Source of the DNA: an uncultured Oscillospiraceae bacterium
GTDB lineage: Bacteria; Bacillota; Clostridia; Oscillospirales; Oscillospiraceae
Reading direction: 5' to 3'
Assembly: GCA_947631395.1 (NCBI GenBank)
Contig: CANRLF010000022.1
Location: 1 to 32,830 of the forward strand
Length of the DNA: 32,830 nucleotides
The translations under genes were made by a program, and so were the position numbers. Each line of letters starts with the position of its first letter. The stretch's first letter is position 1. Under the pieces are notes generated by a model. That model did not search any database, had not been told where the DNA came from, and saw only the letters and a list, made by a program, of their open reading frames with translations. Shown here one piece after another: positions 25,036 to 32,604 of this stretch.

Positions 25036-25737
25036 TTATCTCTCCTGTTCCCCGTCGCAGAGGAACGTGGCGACCCCCATATCCACCGCCAAAACGCTTT
25101 TCCCGAATACCGTAGTTTTCTCCCCCCGGGCTCTCCCGGCGATTATCTCCCTGGCCGCCCCGATGAGCTCCTCTATGATCCCCGGCCTGAGCGGCCGCGA
25201 GCCGTGGGACGGGTAAATCTCGTCAAACTGCCCCGCCATTGTCAAAAGCCTCTCCAGGCTTGCCAAATACGCGTCCATCTGCCTCTGGGGCCCGAACATG
25301 AATATCCTCCCGTCCTGGACCGGGTCCCCGGAAAACAGCCTCCTGTTGTGGATGTCCAGCACCGCCACGCTCCCCGGCGTGTGCCCCGGCATCGCTATCA
25401 CCATAAGCGGCCTGTCCCCCAGGTCGATAATATCCCCGTCCCATATGGGCACGAACCTCCCGGCGCCACCCTGGCATTTATAATAATTCGTGGCCTCCGC
25501 CGGACTCATGTAAAAGCTCTCAAACTGCCCGTTGCTTCCGATGTGATCCATGTCGGCGTGGGTGTTCAACAGCTCCACCGGCCTCTCCGTCAGCCCCTCC
25601 GCCAGGTCCCTGGCGTTTCGCGTCTCCATGCCGCTGTCAATAAGCAACGCCCTGTCCTCCCCCTCAAGCAGAAAGAACCTGACCCCCTCCTCCTCAAAGC
25701 TCCAGGTCCTCTCATCTATCCTCACATTCCTGACCAT
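25036..25737 (-). CDS. MBL-fold metallo-hydrolase
   Basis: The protein is about 233 aa with the metallo-beta-lactamase fold. It shows HADMDH (the H-x-H-x-D-H zinc motif with Ala/Met fillers, here N-T-H-A-D-M-D-H), AMPGHTPGS (second His), FSGDPV (bridging Asp) and YPSHGSRPL (last His). It resembles glyoxalase II/lactonase-type hydrolases; the substrate is unknown. I chose ATG 25737 (MVRNVRID). The upstream in-frame ATG at 25764 overlaps a TATAAT -10 hexamer, so it would lie at or before the transcription start. If another promoter is used, the longer 242-aa form has its own GGGGGAG site. Confidence 0.83.
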   Translation of the reverse strand: MVRNVRIDERTWSFEEEGVRFFLLEGEDRALLIDSGMETRNARDLAEGLTERPVELLNTHADMDHIGSNGQFESFYMSPAEATNYYKCQGGAGRFVPIWDGDIIDLGDRPLMVIAMPGHTPGSVAVLDIHNRRLFSGDPVQDGRIFMFGPQRQMDAYLASLERLLTMAGQFDEIYPSHGSRPLRPGIIEELIGAAREIIAGRARGEKTTVFGKSVLAVDMGVATFLCDGEQER

Positions 25738-25762
25738 ACTCTCCACCCCTTTCCTTACCCCC

Positions 25763-25791
25763 ATTATACTACTCCCCCCACAAATTGAAAA
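25763..25791 (-). promoter_or_regulatory. Promoter of the MBL/hydrolase/GH2 unit
   Basis: The minus strand reads TTTTCA, 17 bases, TATAAT, with the final bases of the -10 shared with an in-frame ATG (25764). Confidence 0.55.
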
Positions 25792-25813
25792 GCCAAATTT
25801 CCGTTTCCCCCAC

Positions 25814-25849
25814 CAAAATAAATATCCCGGACCCTCGTCCGGGATATTT
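25814..25849 (-). terminator. Terminator of the PdaB-like gene
   Basis: A 13-bp stem AAATATCCCGGAC-gagg-GTCCGGGATATTT at 25820-25849 is followed on the minus strand by ATTTTGG. It lies seven bases after the deacetylase stop. Confidence 0.82.
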
Positions 25850-25856
25850 GATACGT

Positions 25857-26636
25857 TCAGCCCGGGAACTGCCGCCCCGTGTGGTCTATGGTGTACGGCT
25901 CCGGCAATATGAGCTGTGATATTGGCACAATCTCATATCCCTCGGCGATAAGGAACCTGATAATGTCCTCCAGCGCCTCCGGCGTGTGAAGCGCCGCGTT
26001 GTGGAACAGCACTATCGACCCCGCCCTCACCCTGCTCGTCACCCTCTTATAGATCTCCCCCGCCGAGATCTCCTTCCAGTCCAGCGAGTCCACGTCCCAC
26101 TGTATCGGCTCCACTCCCATCGACCTCACGGCGGCGATCACATGGTCGTCGTACTCCCCGTAAGGCGGCCTGAACAGCGTAGGCCGCGTTCCCGTCACGG
26201 CCTCTATCTTGTCCGAACACGCGTTTATGTTCTCCACTATCTTATCCGCACTTAGACTGTTGAAGTGCGCGTGGTCGTTCGAGTGGTTCATCACCTCGTG
26301 TCCCGCGTCGTGAAGCGCCTTTACCGACTCCGGGTATTTGTCCACCCAGCTGCCCACCACGAAAAACGTCACCTTCACATCGTATTTGCCCAAAATATCA
26401 ATGAGCGTCTGCGTGTCCTCATTCCCCCACGCCGCGTCAAAGCTCAGCGCCACCACCTTCTGATCCCTCTCCACGCTGTAAATCGGCAGCTGCCTCGTAT
26501 TCGCCGCCGACAGCGCCATCGGCGCCTGAGACACCAGCAATATCGCCCCGATCCCCAGCGCCGCCGCCCCTATCCAAATACTCCTCTTCTGCTTCCCCGT
26601 AAGCCTTTTGTACGCTTCCCTGATCCTTCTGATCAT
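25857..26636 (-). CDS. PdaB-like polysaccharide deacetylase
   Basis: The ~259-aa protein has a basic N-terminus and a membrane anchor (about residues 18-45), then a NodB homology domain. Motif 1 is SFDAAWG (65-71), motif 2 HSNDH (118-122) and motif 3 RPPYGEY (156-162), with IQWDVDSLDWKE and SIVLFHN later. Motif 1 has FDAAW instead of the usual T-F-D-D, the pattern seen in the sporulation protein PdaB, which is needed to keep spores and cortex intact. Activity as a true deacetylase is therefore uncertain. The ATG at 26636 is chosen; a GTG at 26651 would add five residues. The gene stands alone, with terminator 25820-25849. Confidence 0.85.
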   Translation of the reverse strand: MIRRIREAYKRLTGKQKRSIWIGAAALGIGAILLVSQAPMALSAANTRQLPIYSVERDQKVVALSFDAAWGNEDTQTLIDILGKYDVKVTFFVVGSWVDKYPESVKALHDAGHEVMNHSNDHAHFNSLSADKIVENINACSDKIEAVTGTRPTLFRPPYGEYDDHVIAAVRSMGVEPIQWDVDSLDWKEISAGEIYKRVTSRVRAGSIVLFHNAALHTPEALEDIIRFLIAEGYEIVPISQLILPEPYTIDHTGRQFPG

Positions 26637-26801
26637 CACTCTCACCCCCACCCCCCATCCTATGCCCCCCCACCCCCCATTATACCCCCACCAAAATGTC
26701 CCGCCCCCCTGTCGCTAATTTAAATCCCCACCCAAAAAAGGTCCCGCCTTACGTCGCTGATTGAAATTCCCACCCACCTACCCCCGCCCGCAGGCGAAAA
26801 A

Positions 26802-26848
26802 GGCTCCCCTCTCTGAGGGGAGCTGTCGCGAAGCGACTGAGGGGAGTC
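26802..26848. repeat. Repeat module C, copy 2
   Basis: The module reads GGCTCCCC-tctctga-GGGGAGCT, GTCGC-gaa-GCGAC, TGAGGGGAGTC, followed by CGCCCGCAGGCG. It starts the second array (C-A-B-C), which fills the gene-free interval 26740-27275. Confidence 0.88.
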
Positions 26849-26900
26849 CGCCCGCAGGCGCAATTAAAATCCGCGCCCCCGGCGCAACCCTGTTCTCTCA

Positions 26901-27080
26901 GGCTCCCCTTCGTAAGGGGAGCTGTCAGCGAAGCTGACTGAGGGATCGAGGCCATAGCCGTGCGCAACCCCTCCCCCTCGCACCACCCCCCCCGCGGGCT
27001 CGCCTTCCCCGCCCCGGCGGGGAAGGGCAGGGATGAGGTGGGATAAGCGGCGTAGCCGCAACCATATTCCCACCGTCCCC
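26901..27080. repeat. Repeat module A, copy 3
   Basis: The same order of blocks as copies 1 and 2, but its second stem is GTCAGC-gaa-GCTGAC, a compensated change relative to GTCGGC-cgca-GCCGAC. The central palindrome has a one-base change (CCCGCCCCGGCGGGG). Confidence 0.88.
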
Positions 27081-27221
27081 AAAAAAGGTTGCGCCTTGCG
27101 GCGCATATTAAAAACCGGGAGGGTTTAGAACCCTCCCCTACGGCAATTATAGAAAAATCTCCCAATCGCCCCGTAGGGGCGGGTTCCAAACCCGCCCGCA
27201 CCCCCGTCCCGCCCGCAGGCG
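27081..27221. repeat. Repeat module B, copy 2
   Basis: Matches 20627-20767, including GGGAGGG-tttagaa-CCCTCCC and a perfect GGCGGGTT...AACCCGCC stem; the linker between stems is diverged. Confidence 0.85.
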
Positions 27222-27227
27222 AAAAAG

Positions 27228-27273
27228 GCTCCCCTCTCTGAGGGGAGCTGTCACGAAGTGACTGAGGGGAGTC
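27228..27273. repeat. Repeat module C, copy 3
   Basis: The second stem here is GTCAC-gaa-GTGAC, again a compensated variant. It ends the array about 70 bases before the antiporter promoter. Confidence 0.88.
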
Positions 27274-27340
27274 TACCTCCCCCCTCGCAAAATGTACAAT
27301 TTTTTTACATTCCTCGCCCCATCCCCGGATAGTTTGAAGA

Positions 27341-27369
27341 TTGTTTTTTTCTTTTCCGGGGTGTAGAAT
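27341..27369 (+). promoter_or_regulatory. Possible promoter of the antiporter gene
   Basis: TTGTTT, 17 bases, TAGAAT. Arms CCCCGGA (about 27323-27329) and TCCGGGG (about 27355-27361) flank and enter it and could form an operator or leader hairpin. Confidence 0.4.
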
Positions 27370-27402
27370 TGATTTCCCAAAAATGATGGGAGGTCATTAT
27401 AT

Positions 27403-28704
27403 ATGTATATCCTTATCGAAATGTCCCTGGCTCTGCTTGCCGGACTTCTGATGTCCCGGCTCGCCAAGGTACTGAAGCTCCCCGCCGTCACGGCCTATCT
27501 GGTGGCCGGCGTACTGCTGGGCCCCTTCTGCCTCGGCGCTCTCAATATAAGGGGCCTCGGCTTCGTTTCCCTGGATGAGGTGGAGGGCCTTGACCTCATC
27601 TCCCAGGTCGCCCTCGGCTTCATCGCTTTCACCATCGGCAACGAGTTCCGCCTGGATCAGTTAAAGCACATGGGCCGTCAGGCCATCACCGTCGGCATCC
27701 TCCAGGCCGTGATCACCACCGCCCTGGTGGACGCCGGCCTCATCGCTCTGCACTTCATCTCCCCCAGGCTCATTTCCATACCCTCGGCCATAACATTAGG
27801 CGCCATCGCCGCGGCCACCGCCCCGGCGGCCACCCTCATGGTGGTGCGTCAGTACAAGGCCAACGGCCCCCTGACGAAGCTCCTCCTGCTCGTCGTCGCC
27901 ATTGACGACGCCGTGGGCCTCATGCTCTTCTCCGCCTCCTTCGGCGTGGCCACCGCCATCGAAAAGGGCATCATCAGCCTCAAGACCATCCTCCTTGAGC
28001 CCGTCATCGAGATCGTCCTGTCCATCCTCCTCGGTGCCCTGGCCGGATGGCTCCTCCACAGGTTCGAGAAATACTTCCACTCCCGCTCCAAGCGCCTCTC
28101 CCTGTCCATCGCCTGTGTCCTCGCCACGGTCGGCCTCTCCATGGCTGAGTTCGAGGTCGCCGGCGTCCACATCGGCTTCAGCCTCCTTCTCGTGTGCATG
28201 ATGGCCGGCACCGTGTTCTGCAACATCTGCGACTTCTCCCAGGAGCTCATGGGCCGTATCGACGACTGGACCGCCCCCGTATTCGTCCTCTTCTTCGTCC
28301 TCTCCGGCGCGGAGCTCGATATGCGCATCCTCTCCCAGCCCATGGTCCTGCTCATTGGCGTCGTCTACATCATCTTCCGCTCCCTGGGCAAATACATCGG
28401 CGCTTACAGCAGCTGCGCTATGACCAGGTGCGCCCCCAACATAACAAAGTACATCGGCATTACCCTCCTGCCCCAGGCCGGCGTGGCCCTTGGCATGGCC
28501 CTGACCGCCACCCAGCTCATGGACGGCGCCGTGGTCCGCAACGTGGTGCTCTTCTCGGTCCTCGTCTATGAGCTCATCGGCCCGGCTCTTACCAAAAAAG
28601 CCCTCATGGCCGCCGGCGAGATCCAGCCCGAGGGCCGCACCAGCGCCCGCCGCCGCAACGGCCCCGTGGCCGTCTTTCACCTCGGCCACCACAAGGCGCA
28701 GTGA
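27403..28704 (+). CDS. Cation:proton antiporter (CPA2 family)
   Basis: The 433-aa polytopic membrane protein has 12 or so helices and the Na+/H+ exchanger fold. Typical segments are LAKVLKLPAVTAYLVAGVLLGP (helix 2), QVALGFIAFTIGNEFRLDQLK, ATAPAATLMVVRQY and the paired-Asp core VVAIDDAVGLMLFSASFG, the ion-binding site of this family. It probably exchanges Na+ or K+ for H+. It lacks the C-terminal TrkA-N/RCK domain found in KefB/C relatives and ends in a short basic tail. The ATG has GGAGG nine bases upstream. The next plus-strand gene is a LysR-type HTH with its own promoter. Confidence 0.9.
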   Translation: MYILIEMSLALLAGLLMSRLAKVLKLPAVTAYLVAGVLLGPFCLGALNIRGLGFVSLDEVEGLDLISQVALGFIAFTIGNEFRLDQLKHMGRQAITVGILQAVITTALVDAGLIALHFISPRLISIPSAITLGAIAAATAPAATLMVVRQYKANGPLTKLLLLVVAIDDAVGLMLFSASFGVATAIEKGIISLKTILLEPVIEIVLSILLGALAGWLLHRFEKYFHSRSKRLSLSIACVLATVGLSMAEFEVAGVHIGFSLLLVCMMAGTVFCNICDFSQELMGRIDDWTAPVFVLFFVLSGAELDMRILSQPMVLLIGVVYIIFRSLGKYIGAYSSCAMTRCAPNITKYIGITLLPQAGVALGMALTATQLMDGAVVRNVVLFSVLVYELIGPALTKKALMAAGEIQPEGRTSARRRNGPVAVFHLGHHKAQ

Positions 28705-28817
28705 CCCTCTTCTCCCCCTCCGGGACCTGTATGTCGGTCCTACCATTAAGAATTTGAAACAATTTGTCGTAAATTGATACTATTTTTGGAAAATTGATTT
28801 GTCTTTGGAATAAGTTG

Positions 28818-28893
28818 TTGCGCAAAATGGTTTTTAGTGGTATACTTTTTCTGGAATAAAGACCTAAGGACTCGATAAATGTCTTACCTTAGA
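28818..28893 (+). promoter_or_regulatory. Promoter and leader inverted repeat of the LysR-type gene
   Basis: TTGCGC, 17 bases, TATACT with an extended -10 TGG (28818-28846). The leader contains CTAAGG...CCTTAG (about 28864-28892), able to form a hairpin just before the start codon. Upstream (28740-28810) is an AT-rich stretch with two AAATTGAT direct repeats, possible regulator sites. Confidence 0.6.
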
Positions 28894-28904
28894 CAGAAAA
28901 AGGG

Positions 28905-29186
28905 ATGGGCAATTTGAAAATACAAAGCATGAGGGAGTTTATCACCCTCTCGGAACTTAAAAACTTTAACTACGCGGCTGAGAAGCTTTTCCTCTCCCAG
29001 CCGACTCTCTCCCGCCACATAAAGGAGCTGGAGGAGGAGCTTGGCGTGACGCTGTTCAGCCGCTCCACCCGCAGAGTCGAGCTCACGGAGTACGGACTGT
29101 ACTTCCTGCCCTTCGCCAAGCGCATCGTCTCGGCTGAGGACGAGTATACCGTTGGCCTTGCCCGTATGCGCAAGGCCGCCGAATAG
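28905..29186 (+). CDS. Stand-alone LysR-type winged-helix DNA-binding domain
   Basis: The product is only 93 aa and matches the N-terminal HTH of LysR-type regulators: MREFITLSELKNFNYAAEKLFLSQPTLSRHIKELEEELGVTLFSRSTRRVELTEYG, then the start of the linker helix to residue 93. Full LTTRs have about 290-300 residues, and no effector domain follows. A terminator begins six bases after the stop, so the short form looks fixed. It may bind DNA without an inducer domain or interfere with a full-length paralog. The ATG at 28905 directly abuts AAAAAGGG; TTG at 28914 would be better spaced and give MKIQSMREF. The antiporter gene upstream is a possible target. Confidence 0.85.
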   Translation: MGNLKIQSMREFITLSELKNFNYAAEKLFLSQPTLSRHIKELEEELGVTLFSRSTRRVELTEYGLYFLPFAKRIVSAEDEYTVGLARMRKAAE

Positions 29187-29191
29187 CCCCC

Positions 29192-29226
29192 AAAACGGCG
29201 TGAGATCCCTGTCTCACGCCGTTTTT
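29192..29226 (+). terminator. Terminator of the LysR-type gene
   Basis: The stem AAAACGGCGTGAGA-6 nt-TCTCACGCCGTTTTT starts six bases after the stop codon. Confidence 0.88.
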
Positions 29227-29245
29227 ATTGTCATCTTTTCAAAAG

Positions 29246-29277
29246 AAATGGCGTGAAATCCTGATTTCACGCCATTT
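29246..29277. terminator. Second GGCGTGA-type hairpin, left of element copy B
   Basis: AAATGGCGTGAAAT-cctg-ATTTCACGCCATTTT is a near-perfect hairpin related to 29192-29226 and 29483-29511, with T or A tails on both sides. It lies six bases from the element. Confidence 0.65.
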
Positions 29278-29282
29278 TAGCT

Positions 29283-29475
29283 TGTCAAAAAACTCAAATT
29301 TTATATTTTTCCGACGACATGTGCGTCGGAAAAAATCCCTTTTGTCGCCCCAGTGTGCCCCAAAGGGGTGCGCGCAGGGCGACAGCAGGGCAATTTTCTC
29401 TGAATTTCGCAAAATTCAGAGAAAATTGCCCGCACGTTTCCCTTGTCGAAAAAGCCCGTCAGGGCTTTTTCGACA
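29283..29475 (-). repeat. 194-bp hairpin element, copy B (inverted relative to copy A)
   Basis: Read on the minus strand, the element begins TGTCGAAAAAGCCC-tga-CGGGCTTTTTCGACA and ends GTTTTTTGACA. It has the same order as copy A: AACGTGCGGG, the central stem, the TGTCGCCC...GGGCGACA arm with CCCC-ttt-GGGG, the TTTTTTCCGACG...CGTCGGAAAAA arm, and ATTTGAG. The central stem is AATTTTCTCTGAATTT / AAATTCAGAGAAAATT, against TGCGCGTGAATTT / AAATTCACGCGCA in copy A. Both arms change together while the TGAATTTTGCGAAATTCA core is constant. Confidence 0.87.
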
Positions 29476-29482
29476 GTCTCAA

Positions 29483-29513
29483 ATGGCGTGAGATCCCGAT
29501 CTCACGCCGTTTT
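29483..29513. terminator. Third GGCGTGA-type hairpin, right of element copy B
   Basis: AAATGGCGTGAGAT-cccg-ATCTCACGCCGTTTTTTT is seven bases from the element. It is placed directly after the GNAT stop codon on the minus strand and can end that operon (tail ATTTGAG), though its T-tract is stronger for plus-strand transcription. Confidence 0.7.
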
Positions 29514-29514
29514 T

Positions 29515-29940
29515 TTATTTTGTCCATTTCATCCCCACGTGCGGTATCCCGTCCTCAAGGTACGGCTCGGTGTACACCTTAAAGCCGCTCCTCTCGTAAA
29601 AGGGCCTTGCGTACATCTGGGCGCTTATAAATATCTCCCTGGCCCCCAGCTCCCTCACCGCCGTGTCGATGCCTACCGCCATTATCCTGCTGCCCAGTCC
29701 CTCCCGGCGATAGGCCGTGACGACCCGGCCTATGTGCGGCCCGTCTATGTCGTATACCCGCAGACACGCCACCACGCCCCGTTCGTCCCGCAGCCACACG
29801 TGCCACGACACCTTGTCCTTCCCGTCCGGGTCCTGATAGACGCATTTCTGCTCCACCACGAACACCCTGGAGCGCAGCTCCAGTATGTCATACAGCTCCT
29901 CCGCCGTGAGCTCATTGAAATGCTTTACAAATATCTCCAT
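29515..29940 (-). CDS. GNAT N-acetyltransferase (ElaA-like)
   Basis: The 141-aa protein matches the ElaA-like branch of GNAT acetyltransferases. It has ELYDILELRSRVFVVEQKCVYQDPDGKD near the N-terminus, then VACLRVYDIDGPHIGRVVTAYRREGLGSRIM with the R-x-x-G-x-G acetyl-CoA loop, and the C-terminal FYERSGFKVY and DGIPHVGMKW. The substrate is unknown. Its start overlaps the stop of the GTPase-NYN fusion by one base (TGATG), so it is translationally coupled to it. Confidence 0.9.
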   Translation of the reverse strand: MEIFVKHFNELTAEELYDILELRSRVFVVEQKCVYQDPDGKDKVSWHVWLRDERGVVACLRVYDIDGPHIGRVVTAYRREGLGSRIMAVGIDTAVRELGAREIFISAQMYARPFYERSGFKVYTEPYLEDGIPHVGMKWTK

Positions 29941-32498
29941 CAGTCCGTGATACCTCTGTTGTAGTCCCTGAGATAGTCCTCGATTGCCCGCTCTATGGCC
30001 TTGACCTCCGCCTCAAAGGCGCCTGCCGGGACCCTCAGTGCCCCGTTGCCCAAAATTATCATCTGCTCCGCCCCGTCCGAGGTCGCCACCCGCACGTTGT
30101 GGCGCTTTGACAGGTCATACGTGGCCCGCTCGATATACATGTCCGCCGTCTCGGCCTCCTTGGTGTATACCACGCTCACCCCGCCCAGATGCTCAACGGA
30201 CCCTGGGTTGTTCTTCACCTTGTACGCGTCAAATACGACTATAACGGCGCACTGCCGGAAGCCCTGATAGTTGCGCATCCTCTCTATCAGCTTCTCCCTG
30301 GCCGCGTCGAGGCTCTGGGCGGCCAGCTTTTTAAGGTCCTCCCAGGCGAAGATTATATTGTACCCGTCCACCAGCACGAACTCAAGTCCGTCCTTTTGCG
30401 GGGCGGGCCTTCTTTTTGCGGTCTTTTGCTCCGCCGGCGTCTTTGGCGCGGGACGAAGCGCCTCCTCCCCGCGCCCGATCTTCCCGTATGTCCGCTCGAA
30501 TATGGCCATGAGCTCCTTGTCCGTGGCGGCCAGCTTCACGTATCTCGCCGCCGCCTCCCGCGCCGGGTCCGGCGGCTTTGGCGGGTCAAGTGTGCTCTCC
30601 AGGTGCATACGCCCCGGCACCTCGTACCAGGGCACCACGACCCCCGCCCCGTGGGAGCAGAACACGCTGTCCGGTGAATTGTCCAGATCCGCCTGAGGGT
30701 CGTAGCCAATGGCCTCCACCACCTCGTCCTGCCGAGCGCAGGGCTCGTATCCGTGGAAAACGAAGCTCACTCTCCCCTGTCCCCTGGTGTAGGCCGTCAC
30801 CTCCCCCGGGTAGTCCCTCAGGGCCGACACCGGCCCCGAGCCCGTCAGCACCGCCATATCCTCCGGCCCGGCCGACTGCTCGAACACCGCCCCCATGCGC
30901 TGAAGGTCCGTCATGGCCCTGCCCACGCTCATCTGCGGGAGCTCTATCCTGAAATCGTACCAGGGCTCCAGCAGTACGCTCCTGGCCCTCATCAGCCCCT
31001 GCCGCACCGCCCGGTATGTCGCCTCCCGGAAATCCCCGCCCTCGGTGTGCTTCAGGTGCGCCTTCCCGGCGGACAGCGTTATCTTTATATCCGTTATCGG
31101 CGAGCCCGTCAGCACCCCCAGGTGCTGTTTTTCGTGCAGATGCGTGAGTATAAGCCTCTGCCAGCTCCGCGCCAGCGTGTCCTCAGGCACGTTCGCCTCG
31201 ATCTCCACGCCGGAGCCCCTCTTTCCGGGCTCCAATATAAGATGTACCTCCGCGTAGTGCCGCAACGGCTCATAGTGCCCCACGCCCTCTACCCGGTCCG
31301 CGATTGTCTCTCTGTATATTATCCTCCCCGGGCCGAATTTCAGCTCCAGCCCGAACCTCGACATGGCGAGCCTGCTTATCACCTCGAGCTGCACCTGGCC
31401 CATGATCCTCGCGCTTAGGCTCTGTGTCCTGGGCTCCCATATGAGCCTGAGCTCCGGTTCCTCCTCCTCCAACTTTCTAAGCTCCGCCACGGCCCTGTGG
31501 ACGTCGCACCCCGCCGGCAGGAGCACCGAGTAATTCAGTACCGGCTCCAGGGCCGGCGCCCTGCCGTCCGGCTCCTCGCCAAGCCCCTGCCCCGCGAAGG
31601 TCGCCGAAAGGCCCGTTACCGCCACGATGTCCCCGGCCTCCGCCTCCTCCACCGCCGTGAATTTGGCCCCGGAGTACACCCTCAGCTGTGTGACCTTCTC
31701 CTCCCAGTCCGGCCCCGCCACGGTGTCCCTTACGCGCAGTTTCCCGCCTGTGACCTTCAGGTGCGTGAGGCGCTTGTCCTCCTCGTCCCTCGATATTTTG
31801 AATACCCTCGCGGCGAATTTCTCCCCCGGCGTCGCCACCGGCGCGAACCGCTCAAGTCCCGCCAACAGCTCCTCCACGCCCCTCAGCTTCAGCGCCGCGC
31901 CGAAGAAGCACGGGTACACGTTCCCCCGGCAAAAGGCCCTGTCCACCGCCGCCTCAGTCACGTCCCCCCGCTCCAGGTGCTCGTCCAAAAGCTCCTCATC
32001 GCAAAGCGCCAGCGCCTCCGGGTCGGGACTCTCCGGGTCGAAGAAGCCGTCCCCCAGCGCGCCCGTGAGTTCCGTCAGGATCCCCTCCCTGTCCGCCCCG
32101 GGAAGGTCCATCTTGTTTATAAAAAGCACCGTGGGGATGTTCCTCCCCCGCAACAGCTTCCAAAGCGTCCTCGTGTGGCTCTGGACGCCCTCCGGCGCCG
32201 ATATGACGAGTATGGCGCAGTCCAGCACGTCCAGCGTCCGCTCCGCCTCCGCCGAAAAATCCACATGCCCCGGCGTGTCAAGGAGCGTCGCCGTCTTTTC
32301 CCCCAGTGTCAGCCGGGCCTCCTTGGAGAATATGGTTATCCCCCGCTCCCGCTCCAGGGCGAAGTTGTCAAGGAACGCGTCCCCGTGGTCCACCCTCCCC
32401 AGTTTCCTTATGTCCCCGGCGCTGTATAAAAGGGCCTCTGAGAGCGTGGTCTTTCCCGCGTCCACGTGGGCCAGTATACCGATCACCGTCTTACGCAC
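29940..32498 (-). CDS. Tet(M)/EF-G-like translation GTPase fused to YacP/Rae1-type NYN nuclease domain
   Basis: The ~852-aa fusion starts with a translation-factor GTPase: G1 GILAHVDAGKTTLSEALL, switch ERERGITIFS, G3 DTPGHVDF and G4 INKMDLP. Domains II-V follow in EF-G/Tet(M) order, including GQVQLEVISRLAMSRFGLE and an EF-G IV-like region with YRAVRQGLMRARSVLLEPWYDFRI. After a basic linker (about 670-700), residues ~705-852 form a NYN domain with acidic sites in VDGYN, VVFDAYK, ADMYIE and ATSDGAEQ, as in YacP/Rae1, a ribosome-dependent mRNA endonuclease of Bacillus. The fusion plausibly binds the ribosomal A site and cuts mRNA or rescues ribosomes (inference). GTG 32498 is preferred because AAAGGGGG precedes it; ATG 32516 lacks a site. 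A tetracycline-resistance role is not implied. Confidence 0.88.
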   Translation of the reverse strand: MRKTVIGILAHVDAGKTTLSEALLYSAGDIRKLGRVDHGDAFLDNFALERERGITIFSKEARLTLGEKTATLLDTPGHVDFSAEAERTLDVLDCAILVISAPEGVQSHTRTLWKLLRGRNIPTVLFINKMDLPGADREGILTELTGALGDGFFDPESPDPEALALCDEELLDEHLERGDVTEAAVDRAFCRGNVYPCFFGAALKLRGVEELLAGLERFAPVATPGEKFAARVFKISRDEEDKRLTHLKVTGGKLRVRDTVAGPDWEEKVTQLRVYSGAKFTAVEEAEAGDIVAVTGLSATFAGQGLGEEPDGRAPALEPVLNYSVLLPAGCDVHRAVAELRKLEEEEPELRLIWEPRTQSLSARIMGQVQLEVISRLAMSRFGLELKFGPGRIIYRETIADRVEGVGHYEPLRHYAEVHLILEPGKRGSGVEIEANVPEDTLARSWQRLILTHLHEKQHLGVLTGSPITDIKITLSAGKAHLKHTEGGDFREATYRAVRQGLMRARSVLLEPWYDFRIELPQMSVGRAMTDLQRMGAVFEQSAGPEDMAVLTGSGPVSALRDYPGEVTAYTRGQGRVSFVFHGYEPCARQDEVVEAIGYDPQADLDNSPDSVFCSHGAGVVVPWYEVPGRMHLESTLDPPKPPDPAREAAARYVKLAATDKELMAIFERTYGKIGRGEEALRPAPKTPAEQKTAKRRPAPQKDGLEFVLVDGYNIIFAWEDLKKLAAQSLDAAREKLIERMRNYQGFRQCAVIVVFDAYKVKNNPGSVEHLGGVSVVYTKEAETADMYIERATYDLSKRHNVRVATSDGAEQMIILGNGALRVPAGAFEAEVKAIERAIEDYLRDYNRGITD

Positions 32499-32527
32499 CC
32501 CAGCGCCCCCTTTCATCGACTTCGGAT

Positions 32528-32556
32528 ATTATACTACCTTTACCCGCGAAACGCAA
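32528..32556 (-). promoter_or_regulatory. SigA-type promoter of the GTPase-NYN/GNAT operon
   Basis: The minus strand reads TTGCGT, 17 bases, TATAAT. Transcription would begin about 20 bases upstream of the preferred GTG start, consistent with that choice. Confidence 0.72.
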
Positions 32557-32604
32557 CCGCCGTCCCCCCGGCCAAAAGTAGTTTTTATTCGACAAAACCT
32601 CCTA

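Noticed and set aside
27796-28746. 316-aa minus-strand frame antisense to the antiporter
   Set aside because: It is low-complexity Gly/Glu/Ala-rich, has no domain, and lies opposite a well-supported membrane protein.
29940-32498. Call as a tetracycline-resistance gene (tetM/tetW)
   Set aside because: The EF-G-like part is only family-level related and carries a NYN fusion; such factors are common in Clostridia and resistance cannot be inferred.
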